The position numbers and the translations under genes are program-made. Under the pieces are notes generated by a model. The model worked only from the letters and a program-made list of their open reading frames with translations, was not told the origin of the DNA and did not search any database. Shown in pieces: positions 41,201 to 55,443 of a stretch of DNA of 64,000 nucleotides (position 1 is its first letter; the number at the start of each line of letters is the position of its first letter). The DNA is from Cafeteria roenbergensis (lineage: Eukaryota; Sar; Bigyra; Bicosoecida; Cafeteriaceae). Location of the stretch: NCBI GenBank assembly GCA_008330645.1, contig VLTN01000014.1:124001-188000 (forward strand), written 5' to 3'.

Positions 41201-42420
41201 TCAGAAGCTGAGGCAGTTGCCCTCGTCGTGGCCCTCGGCATTGCGGGTCTCGCACCACCATGCCTGGGCGTTCTTGCTCCAGTAGTTGGGCGCGCGCCCG
41301 CACTCGGCGGTGTTCCTTGCAAAGGCCTCGGACACGTTGAGGCCGGCATAGTTCATGTAGTAGGCGCCGGAAAACTGCGGAACGGAAACAACAATCAATG
41401 AGGGGGACGACCGGGAGCTGATGGGCCGGAGGGCGGCCGCAGACGCACTTGCGCTAGCTGCCGCGACCAGGCATACGCCGCCCCCCGAGGACGAGGACGC
41501 ATCCTCCGGCCTTGCCCTGCACTCCCGCACGCGCACGCACACGCGCACTCGCACGGATCCAGCGCTGGCGCCGGCGACGGAGGGGGAAAAGGGGCAGACG
41601 GTCGCCGGCCTGCGCTCACCTCGCCCGTGCGGTCGCAGCCAGCCTCGCAGTGCCAGAGGTACACGGTGGGAGGGCCGCTCTCGTCCAGGAGCTTGGCCCG
41701 GATCTCAGGCAGGCGCTGGGGGAGCTGGTCGATGGCCCAGAGGGTGGCCGGGTCGTTGGCGAGCTTGCTGCGGTCGGTCTCGTTGAAGTCCTGGGGCGGG
41801 ATGAACTGCCCGACCAGCGGCCAGAAGGTGAGGTTCCCGGTGGAGGGGTGCGTCTTGTAGTAGTCGATCTCGATCATGATGTCCTTGAGCTCCAGCACGT
41901 TGTCGAAGGAGATGTCGTTCAGCGTGAACGCCGCTGGGAAGGGCTTGCCGCCGCCCTCCTCCTTGGCGCGCTGCTGCATCCAGCCGAGCAGCGGGTTGGG
42001 GAACGCGAACTTGCCCGTGCCGTTCACCGTCACCTTGGGGAAGTTGGAGCGGAAGATCCAATTGCGCCCGTTGGGGGACACGTCGACCTGCGGACAGCGG
42101 GAGTGCGGGAGGCAGACCTAGGGCCGCGATTGGTCGCAAGAGGTGCAACTCGGCAGCACACGAGCTCGCGGCTGCCGAAGCCGCACGGCCGGCCGCGTGC
42201 CCGCACGCACGAGCGGATCCAGGCTCGGCCGCGGCATGCGTTGGCGGCGAGGAAGGCCCCCCGGGAGCCGCCGTGGCGGCGCAGGTGCGGAATCGAACGG
42301 GAGCTTCAACGAGCGCTCCAGCACGCAGATCGGCCTCACGACGTGCAGGCGCTTGAAGTCGATGTCCGCTCGGGCCGCGATGGCGCCGAGCGACAGAAGG
42401 AGGGCAACGGCCTGCAGCAT
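41201..42420 (-). CDS. Secreted protein-tyrosine-phosphatase-like protein
   Basis: Three exons (42420-42340, 42087-41620, 41374-41201), all phase 0, give 240 residues. Signal peptide MLQAVALLLSLGAIAARA. The mature protein opens DIDFKRLHVVDVSPNGRNWI. The P-loop HCEAGCDRTGE places nucleophile Cys174 and Arg180, and intron 2 cuts immediately after Glu183. The following FSGAYYMNYAGLNVSEA and CGRAPNYWSKNAQAWWC suggest disulphide-linked C-terminal helices. Potential N-glycosylation sites occur (NGT, NET, NVS). The active-site signature is complete, so phosphatase activity in the secretory pathway or outside the cell is plausible; the substrate is unknown. I recall similar HCEAG-x-DRTGE secreted proteins in other protists but cannot name a characterised one. 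Confidence 0.8.
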
Positions 42421-43271
42421 GGTGGCGGCAGCTGGTCGCCTGCTGGTGCCGCCAGGCCAGGGGCACTGCCGCGCTCCGTCTCGGCAGGCGCCGGCAGAGC
42501 CGGTGCACAGCTCTGCGCGCGGCAGAGCCGAGGAGGCGGCACGCCAGGCCCGGACGGCAGTCGTGACCTTTTCTGCTGTGAGGACGCCGTGGGGCCCGGC
42601 CCGCCCGCCCCCTTGGCGAGCGGCTTTTGGTGCTTCGGGCACCACCCGCTCGTTGGGGGCAGGGCACCGGCTTCGGCCGGGACCAGCCGGGCCTCGGGAA
42701 AGTCCCCGGGTCGCGGCGCGAAGTCTCTTCGGCTTCGCGTCGCCTGCAGAGAGTGCAAGCCTTCAAGGGCAGACGCCTCGGGGCGGGGCCAGCGGCGAAG
42801 ATGGCAGCGAGGGCCTCGTGCCCCACCGCGCCTGAGCCCAGCGCCTTGTCCCCGGGGTAGTTGGCCAGAATCACAGTTATGCGTCCAGCGGCATCCTTCC
42901 GACCGTCTTTGCACGGCTCGGAGGGAGAGACATCCGCCCACCCAACGGGGCTTAACACAGCTGTGAAGGCACGGCTCCAGTTCGGCGACCTCGTCGCCTG
43001 GAGGGGGCGGTGGCCCGGGCGAGCGCAGTCACGCAGGGTCCAGGCCGGGGACGCAAGGCTGGCGTGGCAGGATCGCCCGCCTGCGCCTTCCCGGCCTGCC
43101 CCGCCGTGACTGCGAGCGGCCCGGCAGGGTCACCGCCCCTCTCTTCCGCGCGCATACCGTCTTGTCTCTCGCCGCAAACGGCCTGGTGTTGGAAGCGCTG
43201 CGCACGCGGGGCAGCTTTGCTTGCGTTCGGAGGCGTGCGCGCATATTGATGTCCACACACGCACAGGCCGA
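42421..43271. other. Spacer between PTP-like and purple acid phosphatase genes
   Basis: This 851 bp holds the promoter of the PTP-like gene and the 3' flank of the phosphatase gene. Several frames stay open, but none has family motifs or splice-supported structure. Confidence 0.45.
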
Positions 43272-45103
43272 TCAAAGGGTGCGCACGAACGAGTCCGAGA
43301 CGACGGGCTCGTCGGTGGTGATGGTGTGCCACTCCCAAGCCAAGGCGGTCGAGTTGGCGCGGAGGACGCCGTGGCCGTACTCGGCCTTGCGCACGGCGGA
43401 CCACGCGGGCTGCGGCTGCGTCCACGCGTCGTAGAGGCCCTCCCGGTTGCCGCCATCGCCGATGGTGACGTAGACCGGCCCAGTCTCGTCGACGGTGTTG
43501 TTGTACACCGGGTGCGAGCGCTCGTAGGCGTGCACGTGGCCGGCAAGAACCACCATGCGCTTGCCAAGCGGCTTGATGTCGTCCTCGATGAGGGCCAGAA
43601 GCGGCTTTCCGGAGTCATAGTGGTCGATGTTGGAGGAGTACATGGGCGTGTGCTCCATGAGGACGACCCAGGGGGTGAGGGAGAGGTCCACGCTCTGGAA
43701 CTGCTTGCGCGCCCACGCGAGCTGGTCGCTGCCCTCGGAGTAGTTGCCGAAGGAGTTCATGACGATAAGGCGCACTGGGCCAACGTTCACGGCGTAGTAG
43801 AGGGGGAAGGTGGGGGAGGTGCACTGCTCGGCGCAGGGGAAGCGGAAGCGGGCCCGGTACGGGACGAAGTTCAGGCCGAAGAAGGACTCGATCTCGTGGT
43901 TGCCGCTGCGGTGCGCGCGCGGGGGGGGGGGGGAGTGGAGAGAGATGAGGGAGGGAGGGAGGAGGGGGCAGTGTGATGTGGGGCCGAGCAGATAGCACGG
44001 GCGGCTGGCGAATCGGGCGCGCGCCAGCCGAGGCTGCGTGCCCCGCCGTCGCCCTGGCCACGTGCGCAAGCGGCCAGCGGGGACCTCACGGTGCTGCCAG
44101 CATGGACATGGTCGAGGTGAGGGGCTGCACCATCCGGCGCCACGAGTCCCAGCGGGGCTGGTCGCCGTCGGCGTAGGACAGGTCACTGCGGAGCGGGGCG
44201 GCGGCAGAGGCGGGCCGGGGGAACGCGGGGCCACGAAGGCGCTTGGAGGGCGAGGCACGACCAGAGCGAGACGGTGACGGCGTGGGCCTTGCTGGGCAGC
44301 CGCCGCTGCGGCTGCCGGTGCGTCTGCGGCTGCGGCTGCGACTGCGCTGGGCGGGCCGGCGTTGTGAGGCGCGCGCGCCCCCCTCACCCGGCGAGAATAG
44401 CGCTCTGCACGCCTGCGTTGGCCAGCACGTGGTGCACAGTGTCGTTGGAGTACTTGGTCTGCCCCAGGTCGCCGATGACGCCGAACACGTAAGGGATGTC
44501 GGGGCCCACGCCCGGGTGGCTCTGGAAGGAGGAAACTTCGGACCAGGAGCCCGTGGACGCGTCGCCCACGCGGTAGTAGTAGGTTGAGGCGGTGGACAGG
44601 CCCTCCATGGTGGCGAAGTGCTGCCACGCGCTGGTGAAGAAGCCGTAGTGGTACACCGAAGAGTTGCCGGTGGCCGACTGCGTCAGGCTCGTCGGCGAGG
44701 TGCCGAACTGCACGTCCGACGCGGACTCCGCGTCCGTGACCCAGGCCACGCGCATCTGGGTGGGGTCCTCGAGGAAGTTAAGGAAGACCTGCGAGCATGG
44801 CCCGGGCGACACCAGCACTCACGGCTCGACGGGATTCGCGCGGCGCGCGTTGTTGCACCAGGCCGAACCTTTCCTTCCCCTGGCCCAGGGCACCCACGAC
44901 GGCGGCCCGCGCTTGGCTTAGGCTCCCGAACAACTACACACCCGACTCTGGGAGAGGGCTTTGACCGTCGCTGCGCAGAGGATGCGCCTCACCTGCTCGA
45001 CCTCTCCGAGCTTGTCGATGCTCAGCAGCGCTGACGGGTCCCACTCCTTGTGGGCCATAGCCGTGCTAGCAAGAGCCGCCAGAGCAAGCGCAGCTCGCAC
45101 CAT
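43272..45103 (-). CDS. Purple acid phosphatase (secreted metallophosphoesterase)
   Basis: Two-metal (Fe-Fe or Fe-Zn/Mn) acid phosphatase. Exons 45103-44993, 44788-44388, 44185-44090 and 43905-43272 join in frame to 413 residues. Signal peptide MVRAALALAALASTAMA. An N-terminal fibronectin-like domain includes MRVAWVTD and YYYRVGD. Catalytic blocks come in family order: GDLGQ, GDLSYADGDQ (171-180), GNHE (204-207), MEHTPMYS (His288) and GHVHAYER (His326, His328). Length and order match plant and protist purple acid phosphatases. Such enzymes release phosphate from organic esters outside the cell or in lysosomes. Intron 3 contains a C-only tract in sense. It neighbours the secreted PTP-like gene on the same strand. 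Confidence 0.93.
43921..43933. repeat. G13 tract (C13 in sense) before a 3' splice site
   Basis: Inside intron 3 of the purple acid phosphatase gene, about 16 bp upstream of the acceptor in transcript sense. It parallels the cyclin intron. Confidence 0.8.
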
Positions 45104-45267
45104 CCCGAAAAACTTGCTGTCCGACGGTGCCCTGCTGGCTTGCAGCGGGAGTGCTTCGTCGGGCAGATGCGCGCGCGATGCGTCGCCGAATGCTTGGCAG
45201 CCGTGAAAGATGGCACCATCTTTGGTTGCAGCAACCGGCGCGCGCCACGCACTGCACGCACAACTCA

Positions 45268-47605
45268 TCAAGCATCCCCAGCGCCTCCTGGCTCCTCCGA
45301 CTTGCGGAGAAGCTTGAACAGGTTGTTGGCTTCCTTGATGTGCGAGTTGCTGATGCAAAAGGCCTTTACCTCGACGAACAGGTCGCGCACGTTCAGCACG
45401 CGGCTACGGATGAGGCTCTGGAGGAACACGCACACCAGCCGCACGTGGCGCGACTGGCGGTGGTTGTCCGTGAGCGTGTCGCAGAGGCTGATGCAGTTGG
45501 AAATGTACACGTGAAGAAGGTGGGTGGGCAAGCCGGCGTCCGCAGCGATGCGGTTCACGACCTCCATCGACTCGAGAGTCATAGGCATCTTCACGAGGGC
45601 AGAGAGGAAGCTGCGGGTCACGGATTCGGCACAAGGGGGGGAAGGGAATTCCAATAGGAACAAGCGGGGAATGGGGGGATGGCGAGGCGGGCAGAGCACA
45701 GGGGCGACGCACACTGCAGCACGCTTGCGCGGCCACGGTCGGCCAAGCCTTCGACGCCGGGAGCGCCCCGGCAGGCTCAGTGGCTCACTCTTCCGACTGC
45801 GCGGAGCCCCGCACCAGCTTCAGGCTCTGCACGGCCACAATGGCGTTTCGCTGGACCAGCAAGGGCAGGTTCGCGGGCGACAAGCCGCTCTCGAACACGG
45901 CCGGTGGGTTGGCGTCAAGCAGCGCCCTGATGCGGGCAACCTCGCCCTCGTGGAGGGTCTCGGCAAGTGCCCTGGTCATGAGGGCCCTGACCTCCTTCGC
46001 GGCGTCGGCAGAGCCGCCCATGCCCGCTTCCCAGAGGAGCGGCGGCATTTCCACGGGGTCCAGCCAGGCGAGCTCCTCGGCGGCAGAGCCAACAAGGGGG
46101 GGAGGGGGGCGCGCGAAGACGGGGGCGAGACCGGCGAGGCCGAACAGAGTGTCGGCCCCCTCTGCTGCAGGGGTGGGTAGGTCGAGCGCCGCCGCTGCCA
46201 TGAGGGCGGGCGGCACTAGGGCGATGCCCCCTCGAAGGTCCGCTGCGGGGTCCGTGACTGACCTCGAGGGGCGCGGGCCGGCGGGGCCTGCCGACCCGGA
46301 GCGTGACTCGCCTGCGCTGGCGGCGTTGGTGGCCTCCTGGCTGGCGATGCGCCCCAGGGCTGCGGCCACAGTGAGCGCGGACAGCGCCCCCGCCTCCGTG
46401 CCCTCGGCGCGCACGCTCTCCCCCGGGACCAGCGGCAGGCGGAGGGACGCCGCCACGGACGCCGGCTGGAGGGAAGGCAGCGCGTCCACGGAGAGCGGCG
46501 TCTCCGGGGCCGAGGAGGCGGCCTCCGCAGCCTGTGAGCCCATGCTGCTCCTGGATGCGGCGGCGGCGTCTCCGGCGCCCGAACGCGCGGAGTCGGCTGC
46601 CATGGCGAGCGCAATGGCCCGCCGGCCCTTGACGCGAGCGGCGGCGCCGGCTGCGTCGATCACCACGGGCCACCGCTCCGCCTGGCGCAGCAGCGGCACT
46701 GCGGGCACCGACTCTTCGTACTCGCTGATGATGACTGACAGGTCAGGGGTCTTGAGAGCGGCGGTTGACGCGGCCAGGTCCTCCGCCAAGGCGGCCGGGA
46801 CCCGCTGACCGATCGCCTCGTCCGTGGTGGACGACAGCAGCAGCTGCTGCGCAAAGCGCCGCTCAGCGGGCGCCACGCCGGCGCCCGGGCTCAGCGCGTT
46901 GATGAACACTGGGACGAAGGGGTTCACTCCCAGCGGGTGCTTCCTGTACACGTCGAACAGGATAAAGTACACGGCGAGGCGCTGAGGCAGCGTGAGCAGG
47001 TAGTCCCTCAGCAGGATGACGAGGGCGCAGCAGCCTCGGAACCTCGCCGGCACGCTGAACGCCATGGAGAAGCGGGCGCTGATCTCGTTGAGGCTTGCCG
47101 ACGGCGCCTGCAAACGGGCAAAGCGGGGCGACGGGCTGGCGAGGTGAGGCGTGGCCGCGAGCTCGAGTTGAGTGGCGAGACACGCCCATGGCGGTTCCGA
47201 CAGCCAGGAGAGCCGTCAGAACGGGCGCGTGCTCGGGGAGGCACGTCCGGCACGCACTGCCCGGCTTTGCAAGGAGACCAGCCGCCCGCCCTCTTCTCTG
47301 GCGCGCCGTCTCCCCGCCCGACCGCGGCAGCAGCTTTTCTGCTTGGAGCAAGCGCTCGCGTGCCACGCCCGCCTCCGTCACCTGCGCCGCGCGCCCCAAG
47401 GCCCGAGGCGGACGGTGCTGCCACGTGCAAGCACCCCCAGGGGGGTTGGCGAGTCGCGAGGGCCTGCTGGGCTTCGACCAAGTCTCACCGCCAGCGCTTC
47501 GAGCACAATTCTGAGCTCCTCCCTCGACACGACTGCCCGCTTCTCTGGGTCGATCCCCTCCAGCCGCAGCAGCTCCATAACGTCCATGGAAGCCGGGGCC
47601 GCCAT
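45268..47605 (-). CDS. CNOT11: CNOT11, CCR4-NOT complex subunit 11
   Basis: Subunit of the CCR4-NOT deadenylase that binds CNOT10 and the CNOT1 N-terminus. Exons 47605-47489, 47107-45789 and 45610-45268 join in frame to 592 residues. The N-terminal helices read REELRIVLEALA and then RFSMAFSVPARF, matching the opening of the human protein. The middle has LTLPQRLAVYFILFDVYRKHP and NPFVPVF. The C-terminal DUF2363 domain begins FLSALVKMPMTLESMEVVNR and contains YISNCISLCD, VRLVCVFLQSLIR and LFVEVKAFCI, very close to human. An Ala/Ser-rich segment of about 150 residues interrupts the middle. ATG 47605 is chosen because it opens directly before the conserved helix. The first intron is 381 bp. Confidence 0.93.
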
Positions 47606-48007
47606 CGATCGCACGCCTTGCGCGCCGCCTTTTCGCTGCGGGAGAGAGACAGAGAGGCCCCAGTGAGTGCGCTGGCCGAGGCTTGGGCCGGGCAGCTCTG
47701 CCAGCCCCGACGCGCCTGGCTTGAGCCCCGAGCGCGCTCGCGCTGGGTCCGCTGCGTGGCGTGTTCGCGAGCAGGTAATGGTGCGTGTGAGGTGCGAGGC
47801 CGAGCGTGGGGCAAGCGGTTCGTGGGGTCCGTCAACTCAGTTCGGGGAAGGGGCGCGGGCCAGACGCCAAGACATCACGACACGCCGCGGCAGCTCGCGC
47901 TCGTAGCATGAGCGCGAAGAAGCCACTCCCTTGAGCGAACTGCGCAGCGACACCCCCCAGGGCGAGCCTGGGAGAGTCGTCGAGGGAAGGAGTGAAACCA
48001 CGAGGGC
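47606..48007. promoter_or_regulatory. Spacer EF-1 alpha copy 1 3' / CNOT11 promoter
   Basis: 402 bp between the stop codon of EF-1 alpha copy 1 and the CNOT11 start, both on the minus strand. It should hold a 3' UTR and the CNOT11 promoter. No motif is recognised. Confidence 0.45.
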
Positions 48008-50067
<2,060 letters not shown>

Positions 50068-50385
50068 GCTGCGAGCCAAGAGGTCAAGGCCGAAAAAGTC
50101 GTGGCAAGCGGTCGCGCGCGCGCCGCAGCAGCAGACAGGCGGGCAATGGGCGCGGGGAGGCGGGCAGCCGGGGATCGGGGCCGGCAGGGCAACTGCCAAA
50201 AACACTCTCAATTCGACCCGCCGGTCTCACGTTGCTACTTCCCGAGCTGACGGAGTGGGCTTGACGGCCTGAAGCGACATAGACGTCAACCGGAGGAAAC
50301 GACCAGCCTCGGCTCTGCCGGCCCGGCAAGCGGCGCGGCTCTGCCAGGCCGCCGCGCAGGAGCCCCGGCAGCGGCACCCGCCGCC
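50068..50385. promoter_or_regulatory. Divergent promoter EF-1 alpha copy 1 / secreted 8-Cys gene 1
   Basis: Only 318 bp separate the two outward-reading start codons. The same head-to-head arrangement recurs at 54220-54514, so a shared bidirectional promoter driven by the strong EF-1 alpha gene is likely (inference from layout). Confidence 0.55.
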
Positions 50386-51396
50386 ATGGGCGCGCTCGCG
50401 CCCCTCGTGGCGCTGCTGGCCATCTGCGGAATGCGGGCTGGGCTGGCAGCGGCCCCTTCCCCCGCAGAAGGGCCGATTGCCCGCGTTCGCGGCGCTGCAA
50501 ACGCGCTCCGGACTGAGCAGGCCCGCACGAGGACTCCACAGGCGACTGCGCCGACCCTCGAGGCGTCTATGCTCGAGGAGGCTGCGCACGCGCGATTCCT
50601 GCCGTCGCTTCTCGGCGGGGGCAAGGACGCGGCGCCGGAAACGGAGCCGCTGCCGGACCAGAGCACCTTGAGAGCGTTCGTGGAGAGCAACAACGCCCAC
50701 GAGGACAGGAGCACGGCCAACACGTGCAGCGTCTGTGTCTCCATCGCAACCAAGCACCTGGCCGGGAGCGAGGACAACGGCCTCTACTGCCTCGGCAGCA
50801 AGAACATGGGCAGCCAGCAGGTGGTGAGCATGCTGCGATGCGATGCCGCCGCCTGTCCCGGGCGCCGAGCCCAGGCCAGCCCAGCAGGGGCGAGGCGCCG
50901 TGGTGTTCTTGGGGCGAACCCATGTGTCCCCTCGAGGTGTGTCGTTTGCCGCGCGCTCGCCCGCAGTGTGTGCAAGCCCTGCTGGGCATTTACTGGTGGC
51001 TCGACTCCTTCACGTACTGGAGCACCTACGGCTGCAGAGTGAGCGCAGGTCCCGGACGCTTTTGCGTCGCGGTGCAAGTGCCAGCGCTTGCCTGGCGGGT
51101 GCGCCAGCAGTGCCCGCAGAGCAGGATGGCTGGCTTGCGCCTCGCGCTGCGCCCGGCTGCCTGCGCGTCGCTGTCAAAACAGCGCCTCCCGCGCAACTCA
51201 TGCCCTTGCCCCGCACTTCGCCCCCCCGTACCCGCAGCGCATCGTGACGGACCGGCACACGGGCGCCAAATCCATCGAGTGGGTGAAGCCCTGCCCCGCA
51301 AACGTCATGTGCAGCTGGATGACGCTGACAGACCCCTCGGGAAAGAGCGAAAAGCCCATGTGCGCCAGCTCGGACGACTACCTCAAGCCAATTTGA
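50386..51396 (+). CDS. Secreted 8-Cys protein beside EF-1 alpha, paralogue 1
   Basis: Unrecognised family. Exons 50386-50823, 50967-51038 and 51238-51396 (all phase 0) give 222 residues. Signal peptide about 1-22, then a variable Ala/Pro/Glu-rich stretch to about 108, then a cysteine domain with eight Cys. It opens CSVCVSIATKH, continues LLGIYWWLDSFTYWSTYGC and WVKPCPANVMCSW, and ends DDYLKPI. The first Cys pair CxxC and helical spacing faintly recall saposin-like proteins, but the pattern does not fit well enough to claim it. The paralogue at 54515 shares the Cys frame and the first intron but lacks the second intron. The promoter is shared with EF-1 alpha copy 1. Confidence 0.82.
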
Positions 51397-52362
51397 GCGG
51401 CTCTGGCCCTGCGTGCATGCCTGCGTGAATCTGTGGCGATGCGTGTTGCGTGTGCGCCGTCGTTGTGAAGTCCAAGTGCTTCGTTCCGTTTTCGGAGCGC
51501 TGGCTCTTTCTCTCGCGGAGCCACGCGAGAAACCCCCACGCGACAGTTCTGACACGCCCGCAGCGACCCCTGCCGGCTTTCGACACATTCCGACGTTTTT
51601 CGCGTCGCTAGGCGCGGGGTTTTCGCTCATAAGCCGAGAATCGAGTGGAAGTGACGCCAAACCATGTGTTCTCGCATCCCGCTCAATTGGAAGAGGGCTC
51701 ATACGGGACACAGACCACACGCGCCAAAAATGCCGCTCGCGCTCCGCGCTCCGCAGTGCAACTCAAGCTTCCAATGCCCTGCCAATGTGCCCACCAAACC
51801 AGACCAGTGCCCTGCGGCAGGTACGAGCGCACAGCCAGCGCCACCCAGCCCCCGCATCCCCAGAGGGAGGCCGGGGCGAAGTGGCGCAAGCGGCGCATCG
51901 CTCCCGTAGCCGGACACCAGCCCGTTCTCCACGGCACGAAACTCGCCCCTGTGGGATTGAACCCCAGGGGCGGGCTGCACCCAAGAGCCTGGACCGGTCG
52001 GCACCCAGACGGGGATTTGACTCCCCGCCAGGCTGCCTCGCAGACAGACAGGCTTGTTGGCTGCGGCCGTGGTGTCAAGGGCATGGCCAGCGCCACTGAC
52101 GGTCGCTTGAGCGACGACCCCCAGCAGCAACACTGACCACGCCCTCGTCGGACCGACTCCTTTGTCCAGGCAAAAGAGGGGGATACTCAACAGGTCACCG
52201 ACCACACCGAAGTGCGCCCGAATCGCTGCTGAGGCCTTTCCTCTCCCTCCACCCGATCCTCTGGAGGGCCGGCACGGTGAGGTGCCGGCCTCCGTTGGGA
52301 AGCCTGGAGCCTCGGATGGAGGACGGAGCCGAGCCGTGCAAGTTGCACGACACCCCAGACGC
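51397..52362. other. Convergent spacer with two strong hairpins
   Basis: This 966 bp lies between the 3' ends of secreted gene 1 and EF-1 alpha copy 2. The only structure I see is two inverted repeats: arms CGCCCCTG/CAGGGGCG at about 51946-51976, and CGGGG/CCCCG at about 52011-52029. The loops contain ATTGAA and ATTTGACT. In reverse they resemble tRNA T-arms weakly, but no acceptor or anticodon stem fits. No supported gene. Confidence 0.5.
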
Positions 52363-54219
<1,857 letters not shown>

Positions 54220-54514
54220 CTTGGCTAGAAACCCGTCGAACTGCGATTCACGCCGAGCGGGAGGACCGGGGGCAAGTTGCGGCACAGCACGAACAAGGAG
54301 GCGCGCTTGGCGCGGCGGCGGGGCTCGGGAGCGGGGCGCCGACTGGCCCGGGGGGCTCACGGTTTGAGATGCGAGGTGCGCCCAGCCGCCTCGTGGCGCC
54401 TCGAGCGAGCTCTGCCAGCAGAACTGCCGGGGGTGGATTCCATCGGGGCTCTGCCGCCGAACCGCGGGAGCATCGCGTCCGAGCCACGCGCGTGGCTCGC
54501 AGCGCACGCCAGCC
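54220..54514. promoter_or_regulatory. Divergent promoter EF-1 alpha copy 2 / secreted 8-Cys gene 2
   Basis: 295 bp between outward start codons, the duplicate of the layout at 50068-50385. By eye the two spacers share little sequence. Confidence 0.5.
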
Positions 54515-55229
54515 ATGCGGGTGCTCGGCGCCCTGATGTGCGCAATGGTCGCTGTCTCCATTGCCTCCGGCGTGGCAGGGGCCCCCGGGGCGTCCACCGC
54601 GGGCGCCCAGGGCTCCTCGCCAGCGCTGCGCGGCGTTCTCAGCCCAGCCCAGAGCCCCCTAGAGCCCTGGCCAGCAGCTGCGGGGCTCGTGCAGACGGGC
54701 GCCATGGCAGCCGCGAGCGCCTGCGAGATCTGCATCTACGTGATGGAGAACAAGGCCATCAACCAGCCGTACCTCTGCCGCGGCCTCAAGGACCCCGCCT
54801 CGCAGAAGATGGTGAGCGCCAGCAAGCGGCGATGGCGCACAGCGTTTTGCGGCAGTGCGTGGCTCTTGGCCTGTGCTGTCGTCGAGTGCGCGGCTGCACC
54901 CCATGACCGCCCGTCCCTCCTTGCGGAACTGCGGTCGTGCTGTCCCGGTGCTCCTCTGCTCGCGCCCCCAGCCCCCTCTCTCTCCGTCCCCGCCGTTCTG
55001 CTCTTCTGCTTCGCAGTGCGTGAACACGCTTCTGAGCACGTTCTGGTGGATGGACAACGTGGTCTACTGGGTCAACTACGGATGCCAGCGCGTGCAGGAT
55101 GGAAAGCCGCAGTGGGTGAAGCCCTGCCCCGCCGACGCCATGTGCAGTTGGATCAAGCAGATTTCGGCAGACGAGAACGGCAGCACTGAGTTCTGCGCGG
55201 AGCGCGCTGAGTACATCAAGCCGCAGTAG
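54515..55229 (+). CDS. Secreted 8-Cys protein beside EF-1 alpha, paralogue 2
   Basis: Two exons (54515-54811, 55017-55229; phase 0) give 169 residues. Signal peptide about 1-22 (MRVLGALMCAMVAVSIASG). A shorter variable spacer than in paralogue 1 leads to the eight-Cys domain: CEICIYVMENK, then CVNTLLSTFWWMDNVVYWVN, WVKPCPADAMCSW and EYIKPQ at the end. The tryptophan-rich WWxD...YW...YGC core and the WVKPCPAxxMCSW block are the clearest family marks. The first intron is at the same place as in paralogue 1 (after SQKM or SQQV, before the fourth Cys). The second intron of paralogue 1 is absent here. No membrane anchor. Function unknown. Confidence 0.83.
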
Positions 55230-55443
55230 GCTCCGCCACGACGAAGCCGCGGACTTGCCAGCGCCAGCTCCCGCATCTCGGGAGTGCCTGCGAGAGCGCT
55301 CCCCCTCCCCGTTTCTGCATCGGTGTGTTTGCATGGGTGTTGCATGCGCGTAGTGCAATCCTGTCACTGCCGCCCATGGCAGCGCAGCCTCCTGCTCTGG
55401 GCGGAGTCAACTCATCACACGCACAGCCCCAAAATCGACTCAG

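Noticed and set aside
51940-52035. Possible tRNA gene (T-arm-like GGTTCAATCC in reverse)
   Set aside because: The T-stem has a mismatch, and no acceptor stem, D-arm or anticodon loop can be drawn at the right spacing.
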